Below are positions 51,902 through 61,566 of a stretch of 64,000 bases of DNA, piece after piece. Source of the DNA: a virus; the IMG/VR virus record IMGVR_UViG_3300009408_000001, positions 124,001 to 188,000 of that record; one strand, given 5' to 3'. The notes under the pieces were generated by a model. That model was not told where the DNA came from. It saw only the letters and a program-made list of their open reading frames with translations, and ran no database searches. The translations under genes were made by a program, and so were the position numbers. Within the stretch, counting starts at the first letter, position 1, and every line of letters starts with the position of its first letter.

Positions 51902-53374
51902 ATGAATATGAATTTTTTAGACGATGCTGGCCTTGCTAATAGCACTGCCTTTGGCGATGTACCTTTTGCCGTAGAATCCTACGGTGTACAGGAAAGTGAG
52001 AAAGAATTGGCAGATGCTGCGTTAGCCTGTATCGAAATCGATCAGACTTTGGAAAATGCCACTGGTGCTGTTACTGCAATGGAATCACTGCATGCAGTTG
52101 CTGTTGCGTCTGTAGCAGACGGCAGAGGTTTGGGTGAACACGGTGCTGCGGCGTTGTTACAAGGCGCAGATTGTGCTTTGGGTATGATTGGTGCTTCTGG
52201 TGGTATGCAAATGTATGCCGCTGAGAGTTACGGCAGTAACAGTGGGTTCGCTACACATGCAATGGAATCGTTCTCTGAAACTATGGAAAAGATTTGGGAT
52301 ACCATTGTAGAGTGGTGGAACAAGGCTAAAGAGGCAGTGATTAAGTGGTTCCAAAAGCATATCAGCTCTTTAGGTCGTTTGAAGATAGCAGCTGAAGCCT
52401 TAGGCGAGAAAGCTGAGAAGTCTGATAATTCTCCTAAAGAGAAGAAACTGGAATTCTCCAAAGCTAAGTACATCACAGTTGGTGATTCATTGGCTAAAAC
52501 CGCTGAAGTCTCCCTTTTGGAAGACCTGAACGAAATCAGTGACAAAGTCATCAGCAAGGAAGCTATTTCCGAAACGGCAGAAGAGTTCATTGAAATCTCC
52601 GAGGCCAGTGTTAAGGCAATTGGCAAAATCGACATTACGGAAGCCACGCCGGCGGAGTTTGATACCCTTATCCTCACCACGGCGTTAGAAGCATCAAGGG
52701 CATCCGTAGTGTACAGCGATGGCCTGGATAAACTACTTGGCCTTGATGCACTGGAGAATGACGCACCCAACGGTGACAAACGCATCAAAATACCAAAAAA
52801 GAAAGAGGCCGCTATTTCCGAACGCATGTGTGGCAATGCACTTTGGTACATCGATAGGTACACCAACAGCGAAGATGGGACAGTCTTTCCCAAGTTGAAG
52901 TTCTACGGTACTGATCCTGCTAAGTTCAAAGACAAAGACGATCATGAAGTCGACGCTTTGACTGGTGGTGAAATCAGTGAGGTCTGTGAAAGGATTGTTG
53001 ATGGCATTGAGTTCTTGCAACGTCGTGACCCTTTCAAGAAGTTGTCAAGTGATACTAAGAAACTGACAAAGATTGGGAAAGAAGTCCAAAAAGCGTCCAT
53101 TTCCTTGGTTAGGGGTGTAAAGGTGCGTACACCCGGTGGGGTTACTACAACCACTGAAGAGATCCGCGTGACAGTAGAGAAGACTCATAGTACAAAGTCA
53201 GATGTTTCTAAGCTGAAGAAGGCGTTAAAGACCCTCACGGGCTCGTTCAACATCATCACTGACAATGCTCGTACTCCTGTTCGTGAATACATCCAACATG
53301 TATCCACGGTAATGGGTGCTTACTACAGCTTCTGTAGCATGTCTTACAGTAACCTGAAACCTGACGACTCTTGA
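51902..53374 (+). CDS. inner-head protein paralogue 2
   Basis: 490 residues; ATG 51902 with AGGATAGGTCCAGA upstream. N-terminal 100 residues nearly identical to paralogue 1; A-x-E sites at the same places (FAVESYG, TAMESLH, then YAAESYG and HAMESF). The central segment is diverged (residues about 240-280), while the domain after GDKRIKIPKKK and the C-terminus are again conserved. The mosaic pattern suggests gene conversion between copies. Same expected role as paralogue 1. Confidence 0.75.
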   Translation: MNMNFLDDAGLANSTAFGDVPFAVESYGVQESEKELADAALACIEIDQTLENATGAVTAMESLHAVAVASVADGRGLGEHGAAALLQGADCALGMIGASGGMQMYAAESYGSNSGFATHAMESFSETMEKIWDTIVEWWNKAKEAVIKWFQKHISSLGRLKIAAEALGEKAEKSDNSPKEKKLEFSKAKYITVGDSLAKTAEVSLLEDLNEISDKVISKEAISETAEEFIEISEASVKAIGKIDITEATPAEFDTLILTTALEASRASVVYSDGLDKLLGLDALENDAPNGDKRIKIPKKKEAAISERMCGNALWYIDRYTNSEDGTVFPKLKFYGTDPAKFKDKDDHEVDALTGGEISEVCERIVDGIEFLQRRDPFKKLSSDTKKLTKIGKEVQKASISLVRGVKVRTPGGVTTTTEEIRVTVEKTHSTKSDVSKLKKALKTLTGSFNIITDNARTPVREYIQHVSTVMGAYYSFCSMSYSNLKPDDS

Positions 53375-53401
53375 TCGGTTGATCTAAGGCTGGTTTAAAC
53401 A

Positions 53402-53469
53402 TACGAAGGGACGGTAACGCCTCTTCGATCAATAGTGTGATCACACTAAACGTTAAGGATATATCCAGA
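53402..53469 (+). repeat. duplicated leader plus gene fragment before paralogue 3
   Basis: Copy of 50281-50349, including the palindrome AGTGTGATCACACT (53434-53447). It carries a relic of the last codons of the gene at 49829, now noncoding. Confidence 0.85.
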
Positions 53470-54879
53470 ATGAATATGAATTTTTTAGACGATGCTGGCC
53501 TTGCTAATAGCACTGCCTTTGGCGATTTACCTTTTGCTGTAGAATCCTACGGTGTACAGGAAAGTGAGAAAGAATTGGCCCAAGCTGCGTTAGCCTGTAT
53601 CGAAATCGATCAGACCATCGAGAAAGCAGCCGGTGCCGCTTGTGCAATGGAATCACTTGCTGGTGTTGCCAGTGATTCCTTGGCTGACGGTGGTGTTACC
53701 GGTCATGATGCTGCTGCGGTTATGGCTGCTGCTGATGTTGCGTTGATGACGATCGGTGCTGGTGGTGGTATGCAAATGCCTGCCGCTGAGAGTTACGGCA
53801 GTAACAGTGGTTTCGCTACACATGCAATGGAATCATTTTCTGAAACCATGACAAAGATTTGGGATACCATTGTAGAGTGGTGGAACAAAGCTAAAGAGGC
53901 AGTGATTAAGTGGTTCCAAAAACACATTAGTTCTTTAGGTCGTTTGAAGATAGCAGCTAAGGCCTTAGGTGAGAAAGCTGAGAAGTCTGATAATTCTCCT
54001 AAAGAGAAGAAATTGGAATTCTCCAAAGCTAAGTACATGGCTACCGAAGACAAGTTGCCTACCTCTGCCGAAGCGGATGGCCTGGACATGCTGAACACAA
54101 TCAGTGACAAAGTCATCAGCAAGGAAGCAATCGCAGAATACACCACCAGCTACATTGAAGATATGGAAGCCGTGGTGGAAGGCCTGGAAGTCAAAAAGGA
54201 AAATACTGTTGCTGTTGCGAACACCTCTGTCGAATCTGCCTTGGCGGAGGCAATTTCTACCTACGAAGGTGCGATTACCACCCTCCTTGGTTTGACAAAT
54301 TCTGCAAGTGACGCAGACGACAAACGCATCAAAGATCCCAAATCGGGTGGTAAAGTCAATGTCTCTGATTTGTTGACTGGGCTTGCTCGTTGGACAGGTA
54401 CCGTAAAGGAAACAGGTACAGGCGAGGAAAAACAAGGGCTTTCCCTCATATCCATCACCTTCTACGGTACTGATCCTGCGAAGTTCAAAGACAAAGACGA
54501 GCATGAAGTCGACGCTTTGACAGGTGGTGAAATCAGTGAGATCTGCACTAAGATTGTTGAAGGCGTTGACTTCTTGCAACGACGTGATCCTTTCAAGAAG
54601 TTGGCCAGCCATGGCAAGAAACTGAAATCGTTGGGTACTTCCTTCAACAAGAAAGTCAAGGAAGTAACCGACGAAGCCGGTGCTGGTGCGGGTAAGAAAG
54701 ACGAGGGCGCTAAAGCACTGCGCAAGTTGTCTGGTAAGGTCACTAAGTCAATGACCAACGTGACCACCAATGCTCGTACTCCTGTTCGTGAATACATCCA
54801 GCATGTATCCACTGTAATGGGTGCTTACTACAGCTTCTGTAGTAAGTCTTACAGTAACCTGAGACCTGACGACGCTTGA
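53470..54879 (+). CDS. inner-head protein paralogue 3
   Basis: 469 residues; ATG 53470. Same N-terminus and the same amphipathic helix and C-terminus as copies 1 and 2, but residues 55-110 differ (Ala-rich: CAMESLAGVASDSL, MQMPAAESYG) and the central domain is mostly unlike them. A-x-E sites are kept. Its leader is a copy of that of paralogue 1. The block of three ends at the terminator 54902. Confidence 0.75.
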   Translation: MNMNFLDDAGLANSTAFGDLPFAVESYGVQESEKELAQAALACIEIDQTIEKAAGAACAMESLAGVASDSLADGGVTGHDAAAVMAAADVALMTIGAGGGMQMPAAESYGSNSGFATHAMESFSETMTKIWDTIVEWWNKAKEAVIKWFQKHISSLGRLKIAAKALGEKAEKSDNSPKEKKLEFSKAKYMATEDKLPTSAEADGLDMLNTISDKVISKEAIAEYTTSYIEDMEAVVEGLEVKKENTVAVANTSVESALAEAISTYEGAITTLLGLTNSASDADDKRIKDPKSGGKVNVSDLLTGLARWTGTVKETGTGEEKQGLSLISITFYGTDPAKFKDKDEHEVDALTGGEISEICTKIVEGVDFLQRRDPFKKLASHGKKLKSLGTSFNKKVKEVTDEAGAGAGKKDEGAKALRKLSGKVTKSMTNVTTNARTPVREYIQHVSTVMGAYYSFCSKSYSNLRPDDA

Positions 54880-54901
54880 TCGGTTGGTTTAATTAGGTAG
54901 T

Positions 54902-54933
54902 ACAACCACCTCCTTCGGGGGGTGGTTGTTTAT
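54902..54933 (+). terminator. intrinsic terminator
   Basis: ACAACCACC-TCCTTCGGG-GGGTGGTTGT stem then TTTAT; ends the inner-head gene block. Confidence 0.85.
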
Positions 54934-54968
54934 GCTGTCGATCCTATATATGTCACCAGGAGAAGGCA

Positions 54969-56543
54969 ATGCCTTATGTAACGCAGATTATACCACAGCA
55001 CGAGATAACCATAACCAGACCGGTTATTACCCAGTTTGTGGAAGACATAATGAAAGCATACGGTGTCCCATCCGACATGCGTATTGTCTATGAAGAGGAG
55101 TTGGGATCATTGCCCTTAAGAGAGGCACTCCTAGCAAAGAAGAAAACAGCCAAGGACAACGACCGGGATAAAGATAAGGACATCCAAATAGAGGTACCTA
55201 GAAACCACGACTTTGTAAAGGTAACCTACCGTGAGAAGTACGCAGAAGATGCGGTATTGCGGTCAGTAGCGTATAACCGAGAACACGTCTGTGTCTTTAA
55301 TGACCAGTCATTAGGATTACGACTGAGCGCTACGTACGCTTCCGTTATAGTAGAGATGAACATTACCTTTAACTTCCGGTCAAGAGTAACCTTATCTGCC
55401 CTTAGACGGCGTCTGAGGATGGCACACGGGTTATCTGCAATTCAGGTAAGGCATTCCATTCGGTACAACTACGGTCTTCCTAAGGCCATGACAGAGTTCT
55501 TATATGACGCGTGGGTAATGAGAGAAGCAGTAGAACCATATGGCGATACCCTGTCTGAGTACTTAGACAACCACTTCTACAAGGGAAGAATGTCAAGAGC
55601 AAACGTATCGAGTACCTACGCCAGGGTAGCCATTGATGAGATCCAGTCAAACATCCGGGGTGAGGTGGCTTCTGAGTTCTTCTATAATGAGCCAGAAGTA
55701 AATGAAGGAGTTTATGAATTGGGGATGGAATACAAGACTCAGTACGAACAACCCATTGGACTGGTACTGCGTTACCCTAACATGATACACAACCAACATA
55801 TCCCAGAGCGCTATCAGGAGATATGGGAACCCCCACCCGTTGTAACCACGTTCATTGATACCATGCGATCATATCCCCGTATCGAAAACGATTACGCAAT
55901 CCCACCCATGTTAGAATTACCAGGAGACACCCGACTGGACCCGACGGATGAGTGGTTTCCAGAAAGAGCCAGTGAAGGTTACGGTACGGTGGTTATCGTC
56001 CCATTGGAGGTCGAGTTAGGTAACCGAAGAAGTGTTTTCAACTTATCCGACTTACCAGAGAACTACTTACCCCTGCACATCCGTAACTACATACAGGACC
56101 ACCCATTGGATTCCATTGTACCTCACCGCAGTGCGTATCTGGTACAGGCCCATCGGTTAGGCGACAATGAAGATCTCAGTGTGGTTGAGATAAGTCCAAC
56201 GGGTGACATAACCACAACCATAGACATGGATCCTAGAAAACGAAACTACCTTCGGATATCTATGTTGATGGACTTAGGGAATCTCTCCCAGGACCACTTT
56301 GATTACCTCGCAGCGAATCCATATATGGCAGAAGCCACATTGGATGCACGTTGTCCTGGTATCCGGTTAAACACAAATGGACTACTTCGGACCATTGGCG
56401 TATCTCCCGGTTGGAAGGTAGCTAAGCCTTCCTTACGAGATACCATCGGACGGATGCCCTCGACCGGTGCCATTTACAAAGAAGCAATTACCCACGGTAC
56501 ACGTACTGTGATGAACACCGCGCTTGTCGCGCTTAGGAAATAA
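54969..56543 (+). CDS. hypothetical structural protein
   Basis: 524 residues; ATG 54969 with AGGAGAAGGCA upstream; a CCTATATATG box about 30 bp earlier could be a late promoter. Rich in Tyr, Arg, Pro; a Lys/Asp-rich loop near residue 60-75 (KDNDRDKDKDIQIE). First of four tightly spaced genes (54969-59871), which look like one tail or baseplate operon. Not recognised individually. Confidence 0.65.
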   Translation: MPYVTQIIPQHEITITRPVITQFVEDIMKAYGVPSDMRIVYEEELGSLPLREALLAKKKTAKDNDRDKDKDIQIEVPRNHDFVKVTYREKYAEDAVLRSVAYNREHVCVFNDQSLGLRLSATYASVIVEMNITFNFRSRVTLSALRRRLRMAHGLSAIQVRHSIRYNYGLPKAMTEFLYDAWVMREAVEPYGDTLSEYLDNHFYKGRMSRANVSSTYARVAIDEIQSNIRGEVASEFFYNEPEVNEGVYELGMEYKTQYEQPIGLVLRYPNMIHNQHIPERYQEIWEPPPVVTTFIDTMRSYPRIENDYAIPPMLELPGDTRLDPTDEWFPERASEGYGTVVIVPLEVELGNRRSVFNLSDLPENYLPLHIRNYIQDHPLDSIVPHRSAYLVQAHRLGDNEDLSVVEISPTGDITTTIDMDPRKRNYLRISMLMDLGNLSQDHFDYLAANPYMAEATLDARCPGIRLNTNGLLRTIGVSPGWKVAKPSLRDTIGRMPSTGAIYKEAITHGTRTVMNTALVALRK

Positions 56544-56545
56544 CA

Positions 56546-57757
56546 ATGGCCATTGCAAACTTCAGCAAGTCAAGCGCTGCCCCACCCCCAACTGGTGTAG
56601 AGCGTGAGATTTTATCTAACTCCCGTTACCAGTCTTCTAACCTACTCAACCCACAGATCACCGAGATCGAAGGGGAACCCTGGGAAGGAACATGGTATTC
56701 TAACCGACTGGTAGAAGGACAAGAGCCCCGTTACCCAGATCTGGCACTGGACCCTACCCTGCAACAATACCAAAAGATCATCCGATTTAAGGTAGCACTG
56801 GAAAGTCCCATTGATCCAGACATGGCACCCACCACGGGAACCATTGAGCTTAGAGCAGCAGCCCAAATCTACAGTGGGACAGTAATTCCAAAGGTAAGCG
56901 ATGTCTTTGTTGTGCAACTCACACCGGGTAGGTTCGCGGCGTTCGTAGTGACTGAAGTACAACCGGTCAGTTACTTTAACAAACCGACTTACCGTATTAA
57001 CCTTTCCCTACACACAGAAGACCCGAATGTAATCGAGAACATGGATTCCAAAGTCGTGGAAAACCTGGTGTTCGACTACGGTCGCTTTAGAGAAGGTAAG
57101 GAATCCATTCGCACCTACGTTCAGGCTAATTCCGAACTGCAACTGCACACTGTCATTAGGACGCTCATAAGTGCCCTCTACGATGAGTTCTACGATACCC
57201 TTACAAAGACATTCGTAATGGATGACGATTCCACCAGCCGCTTGTATGATCCAATTGCGGTGGCATTCTTTAATAAAGTGGTAGGTCGGGAGCTAAGAGG
57301 TGGTAAACCTCGTCCAGAAGTCTACTATGATGGGCGTGCCACACAGTACCTAGAGAGACCCACCCTGTGGAGAGCATTGGCAATGGGTACCTCTACAGGC
57401 ATGGCGGTATTCCCAAGGAGCTTCTCACGCTTGGACCCAACCTTCTTTAGAGAACAAGAGTTGTGGTTCTCACTTGCATCTGCTGGTGTGGGTGAAATAC
57501 TCACGTGTGACAGTTGGAAAGCAAGAGGGGGTACTGAAAACCCCTATGTGCTGAGTAATGAGTTTTACACTGGAGACAGCACGATGTCTTCTCTCGAAGC
57601 ACTTGTACTCCTAGCCATTGACCGGGGTAACATTCTGAGCGATAACTTGGCAACCGAAATAAATGCATTGGAAAGTACAGACCTGACTACCGTTGAAAGG
57701 TTTCACAGGACTATATTACTTATTTGCCTAACCCTACTTAAAACAGGAGAACGATAA
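56546..57757 (+). CDS. hypothetical structural protein, beta-rich
   Basis: 403 residues; ATG 56546 two bases after the previous stop (no separate promoter). Residues about 90-160 are a run of strands (QIYSGTVIPKVSDVFVVQL, GRFAAFVVTEVQPV) of the kind found in baseplate hub domains; the C-terminal half is helical. Overlaps the next start (TAATG). Not assigned. Confidence 0.65.
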   Translation: MAIANFSKSSAAPPPTGVEREILSNSRYQSSNLLNPQITEIEGEPWEGTWYSNRLVEGQEPRYPDLALDPTLQQYQKIIRFKVALESPIDPDMAPTTGTIELRAAAQIYSGTVIPKVSDVFVVQLTPGRFAAFVVTEVQPVSYFNKPTYRINLSLHTEDPNVIENMDSKVVENLVFDYGRFREGKESIRTYVQANSELQLHTVIRTLISALYDEFYDTLTKTFVMDDDSTSRLYDPIAVAFFNKVVGRELRGGKPRPEVYYDGRATQYLERPTLWRALAMGTSTGMAVFPRSFSRLDPTFFREQELWFSLASAGVGEILTCDSWKARGGTENPYVLSNEFYTGDSTMSSLEALVLLAIDRGNILSDNLATEINALESTDLTTVERFHRTILLICLTLLKTGER

Positions 57758-58494
57758 TGACAACCGATACCTTAGCCAAGTTGGCGGAAATCGAACACTC
57801 GATTTTCACAAAGACATATCTGTGTAAGTGTACCCCGGAAGATTACACTATGACACAAACCCCGGTTTGCATTGAACCGGATAACCTTCCCCGTGTTTCT
57901 ATTAGCCCCGAAGGAAACAGAGTGGTTCGAACCGTGGTGTCACCAAACGCTGCGATGATTGAAACCGTCTTATCAAGACAGTTACGATATACTGGGGATA
58001 AAGAAACGGATGATCGCGTTGCCCGTACACGTGCAGCGTACAACTTCACCGTGGACGACATGGTAGAAGTGTTGGATAAGGGTGGAGAATTTGTTTTCAC
58101 CAGTCCAGCCGATGTGAGTGAGATTGCGGATACCGTGTGGGACTACATTGACACCACAGACAAACACCGGAGAGCCGCAATCCACACGTGTATAGAAGTA
58201 TCTGACGCAGAGGAAACCTACCACAAGCTAAGTGTGTTCCTTAAGAAGATGGAACACCTCCTGAATATAACCGATCGAATGCGGAAGGACTCAGGTTTCG
58301 CAGCAGACATGAACGATATCTTCAAGGAGGTGGGATTCACGATGGGTGGGTCTAACTCACTGATCGATGACATATTAAACTCCACTCCATCCGTTGACGA
58401 CATTGTACCTGTTAAGGCAGTCGATGAAAAACAAAGTGCAGCAGCGTATGCCCGGTCCAGGGGGACGTACTCTGACCCATGGGATAACTTATAA
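57757..58494 (+). CDS. hypothetical protein of the structural operon
   Basis: 245 residues; ATG 57757 overlaps the previous TAA, so translation is coupled. A CKCTPEDYTMTQTPVC stretch near residue 25-40 has two or three Cys. The rest is helical and acidic, with a small Ala/Arg tail. Probably a chaperone or linker for its neighbours; inference from position only. Confidence 0.6.
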   Translation: MTTDTLAKLAEIEHSIFTKTYLCKCTPEDYTMTQTPVCIEPDNLPRVSISPEGNRVVRTVVSPNAAMIETVLSRQLRYTGDKETDDRVARTRAAYNFTVDDMVEVLDKGGEFVFTSPADVSEIADTVWDYIDTTDKHRRAAIHTCIEVSDAEETYHKLSVFLKKMEHLLNITDRMRKDSGFAADMNDIFKEVGFTMGGSNSLIDDILNSTPSVDDIVPVKAVDEKQSAAAYARSRGTYSDPWDNL

Positions 58495-58503
58495 GGAAGA
58501 ACA

Positions 58504-59871
58504 ATGAGTGTACGCAATCCAATCACCTATGAGGAGTTGTTAGAGCTTACACGGTCCCCGGGGTTTCTTACCTCATGGGACATAAACTGTACACTCTCTA
58601 TAGCTGAGGTACCTCACGATGTTCTTAACACGGGCGGCATAATGGCTACTCGTATGTTTGGCGAAACGTACTATGGTAACATGTTCCTGGTCATTGATGT
58701 TGATTCCGTGGTACATCAACGAATGGTGAACCATAAGGATCACCTTACAGTGGAGATCACCCGCAGGCAGATAACAGAGGAAGGGATTGATGCCGGAGAC
58801 CATTTAACCTTCAGCCAGACCTTTGACGCTAAGTTAACCGACGCCACAAATCCAGACATCATGGCACTGACTGCCGCTACACATGGAAACTCGGTTACCC
58901 AGCAGTTAACCCAACCTAGGAAAATCGCACTCCAGCTAATAGAACCCTTTCTTTCGGACTACCGTCTTGTTAGCACGGGTGGAGTATACCGCGACGTTAC
59001 CATGAAGGAGATCCTACAAGTGGTCCTCGGGGTAAACATGGGTAAAGTACCGGATGCCGCAATGTTGTCCTCTAGGGAGTACCCTGGACTACGGGGAGTG
59101 GATGTTACCGAACCCGATAACACCACCCGATACAGTCACCTACTTATCCCACCGATGAAGTTGGTAGAGATACCTAAGTTTCTACAGGAGAAAGCAGGGG
59201 GTGTTTACTCGAGTGGGTTGGGGTGGCATGTGTATCGTGGGATCTGTTATGTGTATCCTAGACTTAAAACAACGGGGTTCCAGGAACAACCCCGCACCTT
59301 AACGGTACTGAACATCCCAACCGGGGAAATCCCAACCCTAGAGAAGACGTTCCTTGTGAGATCAAACCAGGTGTTTGTGTTCTCTACCGGAAGCACTGGA
59401 CACGCAGATGAATCGGAAGGGGTACTATCCAACGTGGGGAATGGGATACGGTACAGTCCGGCCTCCCACCTCCTTGATTCCTTTCGAACGGTAAGTGAGA
59501 ACAAAGCCTGGTGTATTCGAAAGGACAACGTCAAAGAGTTCATTGTAAAGGAACGCCCGGATGGACGTAACAATATCCGAGACATTCCCGGTAACTTTAC
59601 CGATAACCCATATCCACTGTTAAGTGAACTTACCCTTGGCCTAGGGAGTGTCATTCGTCTTAACTGGGACCACGCTGCACCACAGCTTGTATACCCAGGT
59701 ATGCAGGTACGTATCCTGTATAAGAAGGGAGAACACATTGTACAACGGTATGGGAGTCTAATGGGCATTGTTGAGGTGGAAGTCTCTGCAACAGAAACCC
59801 TACTGGACAACCACTACACTAACACGTGCTCCCTCATTGTACGTGTAGCAGAAGAAGAAATAACCGCATAG
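58504..59871 (+). CDS. hypothetical baseplate hub-like protein
   Basis: 455 residues; ATG 58504 with AAGGAAGAACA upstream. N-terminal 120 residues (MATRMFGETYYGNMFLVIDVD and HLTVEITRRQITEEG) have the strand pattern of T4 gp27/gpD-type hub domains, and the C-terminus is beta-rich (SLMGIVEVEVSATETLL). The hub reading is tentative. Last gene of the operon; a G/C hairpin CCGACCCC-AATA-TGGGGTCGG at 59876 follows without a U-run. Confidence 0.6.
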   Translation: MSVRNPITYEELLELTRSPGFLTSWDINCTLSIAEVPHDVLNTGGIMATRMFGETYYGNMFLVIDVDSVVHQRMVNHKDHLTVEITRRQITEEGIDAGDHLTFSQTFDAKLTDATNPDIMALTAATHGNSVTQQLTQPRKIALQLIEPFLSDYRLVSTGGVYRDVTMKEILQVVLGVNMGKVPDAAMLSSREYPGLRGVDVTEPDNTTRYSHLLIPPMKLVEIPKFLQEKAGGVYSSGLGWHVYRGICYVYPRLKTTGFQEQPRTLTVLNIPTGEIPTLEKTFLVRSNQVFVFSTGSTGHADESEGVLSNVGNGIRYSPASHLLDSFRTVSENKAWCIRKDNVKEFIVKERPDGRNNIRDIPGNFTDNPYPLLSELTLGLGSVIRLNWDHAAPQLVYPGMQVRILYKKGEHIVQRYGSLMGIVEVEVSATETLLDNHYTNTCSLIVRVAEEEITA

Positions 59872-59932
59872 AACCCCGACCCCAATATGGGGTCGGAATA
59901 TGTTGCCATGTGTAACCACTCAGGAGAATAAC

Positions 59933-60349
59933 ATGCAACTTAAAGAAGACCAAGTCATCGACACCGTCGTAATGCACAACGTTCGTTTATACTACGCTAT
60001 ATCCCAGCGGACCTTGGCAAAATCAAAACGGATGTCCAGTACAGCGGCATACCGCATGGAAAGAAACAACCCCTGTGTTTATATCTTACTGGTCAGAGAC
60101 TTCCTCAGAACACGAGATCCCCATTTTACCAACCGGTCTCTTGCACTTACATTCGGAGCAATGGGAGTGGTTTTAGAGCATGTCCCTGTTGTGAAATTTG
60201 CGTTCCTGTTTACCGTCCCGTACGACAAGATAACCCTGGCCCGAACTTGGTTAGATAATAATCCAACTGAGGAAGTTACTGCCATGATCGCAGCGTATAC
60301 GGGGTTTCTGGAGGAGAATAGTTTCAATAACCTATTACATTACCGATAA
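59933..60349 (+). CDS. small hypothetical early protein
   Basis: 138 residues from ATG 59933 (CAGGAGAATAAC upstream). Basic N-terminal half (RTLAKSKRMSSTAAYRMERN), mixed remainder. Its last codons overlap the early promoter of the next gene at 60331, an unusual arrangement. Function unknown. Confidence 0.65.
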   Translation: MQLKEDQVIDTVVMHNVRLYYAISQRTLAKSKRMSSTAAYRMERNNPCVYILLVRDFLRTRDPHFTNRSLALTFGAMGVVLEHVPVVKFAFLFTVPYDKITLARTWLDNNPTEEVTAMIAAYTGFLEENSFNNLLHYR

Positions 60350-60363
60350 CACATCCGTGTTAT
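60331..60363 (+). promoter_or_regulatory. early promoter plus 5' hairpin, inside an upstream CDS
   Basis: CCTATTAC (60331-60338) then ATAACAC-ATCC-GTGTTAT (60346-60363). The box lies in the last codons of the gene ending at 60349, so coding and promoter function share bases. Confidence 0.65.
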
Positions 60364-60389
60364 TTAACCAATTTGGAGATACAAAGCCT

Positions 60390-60890
60390 ATGAATACCGA
60401 ACAATTGATTGAAGCGGTTGTTAGTTCCGCTCAGGACTTGGCGAACGCACTGGACGCTCAGGGAAATAACGCGACGCGTATTTCCCACGTACTTGCTATT
60501 CAAGACGGGGCTAGGGCCCTCCCCGTATTCCTTGTGGAAAATGGCGATGCATACTTATCCAAAATGCATCATGTTGTCGCGATGGCCATGGCCACTCTCG
60601 CGGATGAGGTCGGGTTACAGGCAACCGGTCGCTTCCTGATGGGTGCCATTATGGAATGGGAAGTCAATTCTCCGTCATTCGAGGAACATTTCCACTTAAT
60701 GAATTCTGCAGATGGGAGAACAGCTCCACGTGTCTCCATTGCAATACGCACAATCATGCACAAATATGAAGGTGCAGTGGACTTTCTAAACGTCCAACTC
60801 GAGGCTAACAAAGCGATCACGGCTGCTATTGAAGCGGTGGACCTCTCCAATATGGAAGAGATTACATTAGCGGCGAACCGCAAACACTGA
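60390..60890 (+). CDS. early protein, tandem paralogue 1
   Basis: 166 residues from ATG 60390; SD TTTGGAG. Helical, with conserved Met/His-rich core (KMHHVVAMAMATLADEVG) and the C-terminal EAIDLSN-type acidic segment. It is clearly a duplicate of the gene at 61030: the last 100 residues and the entire following terminator and promoter are nearly identical. Function unknown; the phage keeps two copies. Confidence 0.75.
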   Translation: MNTEQLIEAVVSSAQDLANALDAQGNNATRISHVLAIQDGARALPVFLVENGDAYLSKMHHVVAMAMATLADEVGLQATGRFLMGAIMEWEVNSPSFEEHFHLMNSADGRTAPRVSIAIRTIMHKYEGAVDFLNVQLEANKAITAAIEAVDLSNMEEITLAANRKH

Positions 60891-60910
60891 CGTGAAACTT
60901 AACCACGTGT

Positions 60911-60947
60911 AATAAAGAGGCCCTTAACGGGGCCTCTTTATTTTTTG
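60911..60947 (+). terminator. intrinsic terminator, GAGGCCC type
   Basis: AATAAAGAGGCCC-TTAAC-GGGGCCTCTTTATT stem followed by TTTT. Confidence 0.9.
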
Positions 60948-60970
60948 CCGTTTCAGCCATTATTAAGAAC

Positions 60971-61004
60971 CACATTACCTTACTGATAACACGTCCGTGT
61001 TATC
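60971..61004 (+). promoter_or_regulatory. early promoter plus 5' hairpin
   Basis: CACATTAC (60971-60978) then GATAACAC-GTCC-GTGTTATC (60985-61004), 8-bp perfect stem, before paralogue 2. Confidence 0.75.
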
Positions 61005-61029
61005 TAACCCATTTGGAGATACAACGATT

Positions 61030-61545
61030 ATGAACAAAATTACCAAACAATTGGTTGAAACTATTGTTAATTCCGCACAGGACTTGGAAAACGCACTGAA
61101 CGCGCAGAAAGAGAACTCGACGTGTATGGCTCACGCACGTGCTATTTGTGACGTGGTTAACGCACTCCCCGTATTCCTTGTGGAATATGGCGATACATAC
61201 TTATCGAAAATGCATCATGTTGTCGCGATGTCCATGTCCACTCTCGTGGAAGAGGTCGGACCACAGGCAACCGGTCGATTCCTGATGGGTGCCATAGCGG
61301 AATGGGAAGTCAATTCTCTGACATCCGAGGAACATTTCCACTTAGTAAATTCTGCAGATGGGAGAGCAGCTCCACATGTCTCCATTGCAATACGCACAGT
61401 CATGCACAAATATGAAGGTGCAGTGGACTTTCTAAACGTCCAACTCGAGGCTAACAAAGCGATCACGGCTGCTATTGAAGCGGTGGACCTTTCCAATGCG
61501 GAAGAGGACAAAGAGGTTACATTAGCGGCGAACCGCAAACACTGA
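61030..61545 (+). CDS. early protein, tandem paralogue 2
   Basis: 171 residues from ATG 61030 (SD TTTGGAG). Compared with the gene at 60390 it has a five-residue longer N-terminus and a DKE insertion near the C-terminus; the middle HHVVAM segment and most of the sequence are shared. Differences cluster in the N-terminal third, so that part may have a changed target. Own promoter and terminator. Function unknown. Confidence 0.75.
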   Translation: MNKITKQLVETIVNSAQDLENALNAQKENSTCMAHARAICDVVNALPVFLVEYGDTYLSKMHHVVAMSMSTLVEEVGPQATGRFLMGAIAEWEVNSLTSEEHFHLVNSADGRAAPHVSIAIRTVMHKYEGAVDFLNVQLEANKAITAAIEAVDLSNAEEDKEVTLAANRKH

Positions 61546-61566
61546 CGTGAAACTTAACCACGTGTA

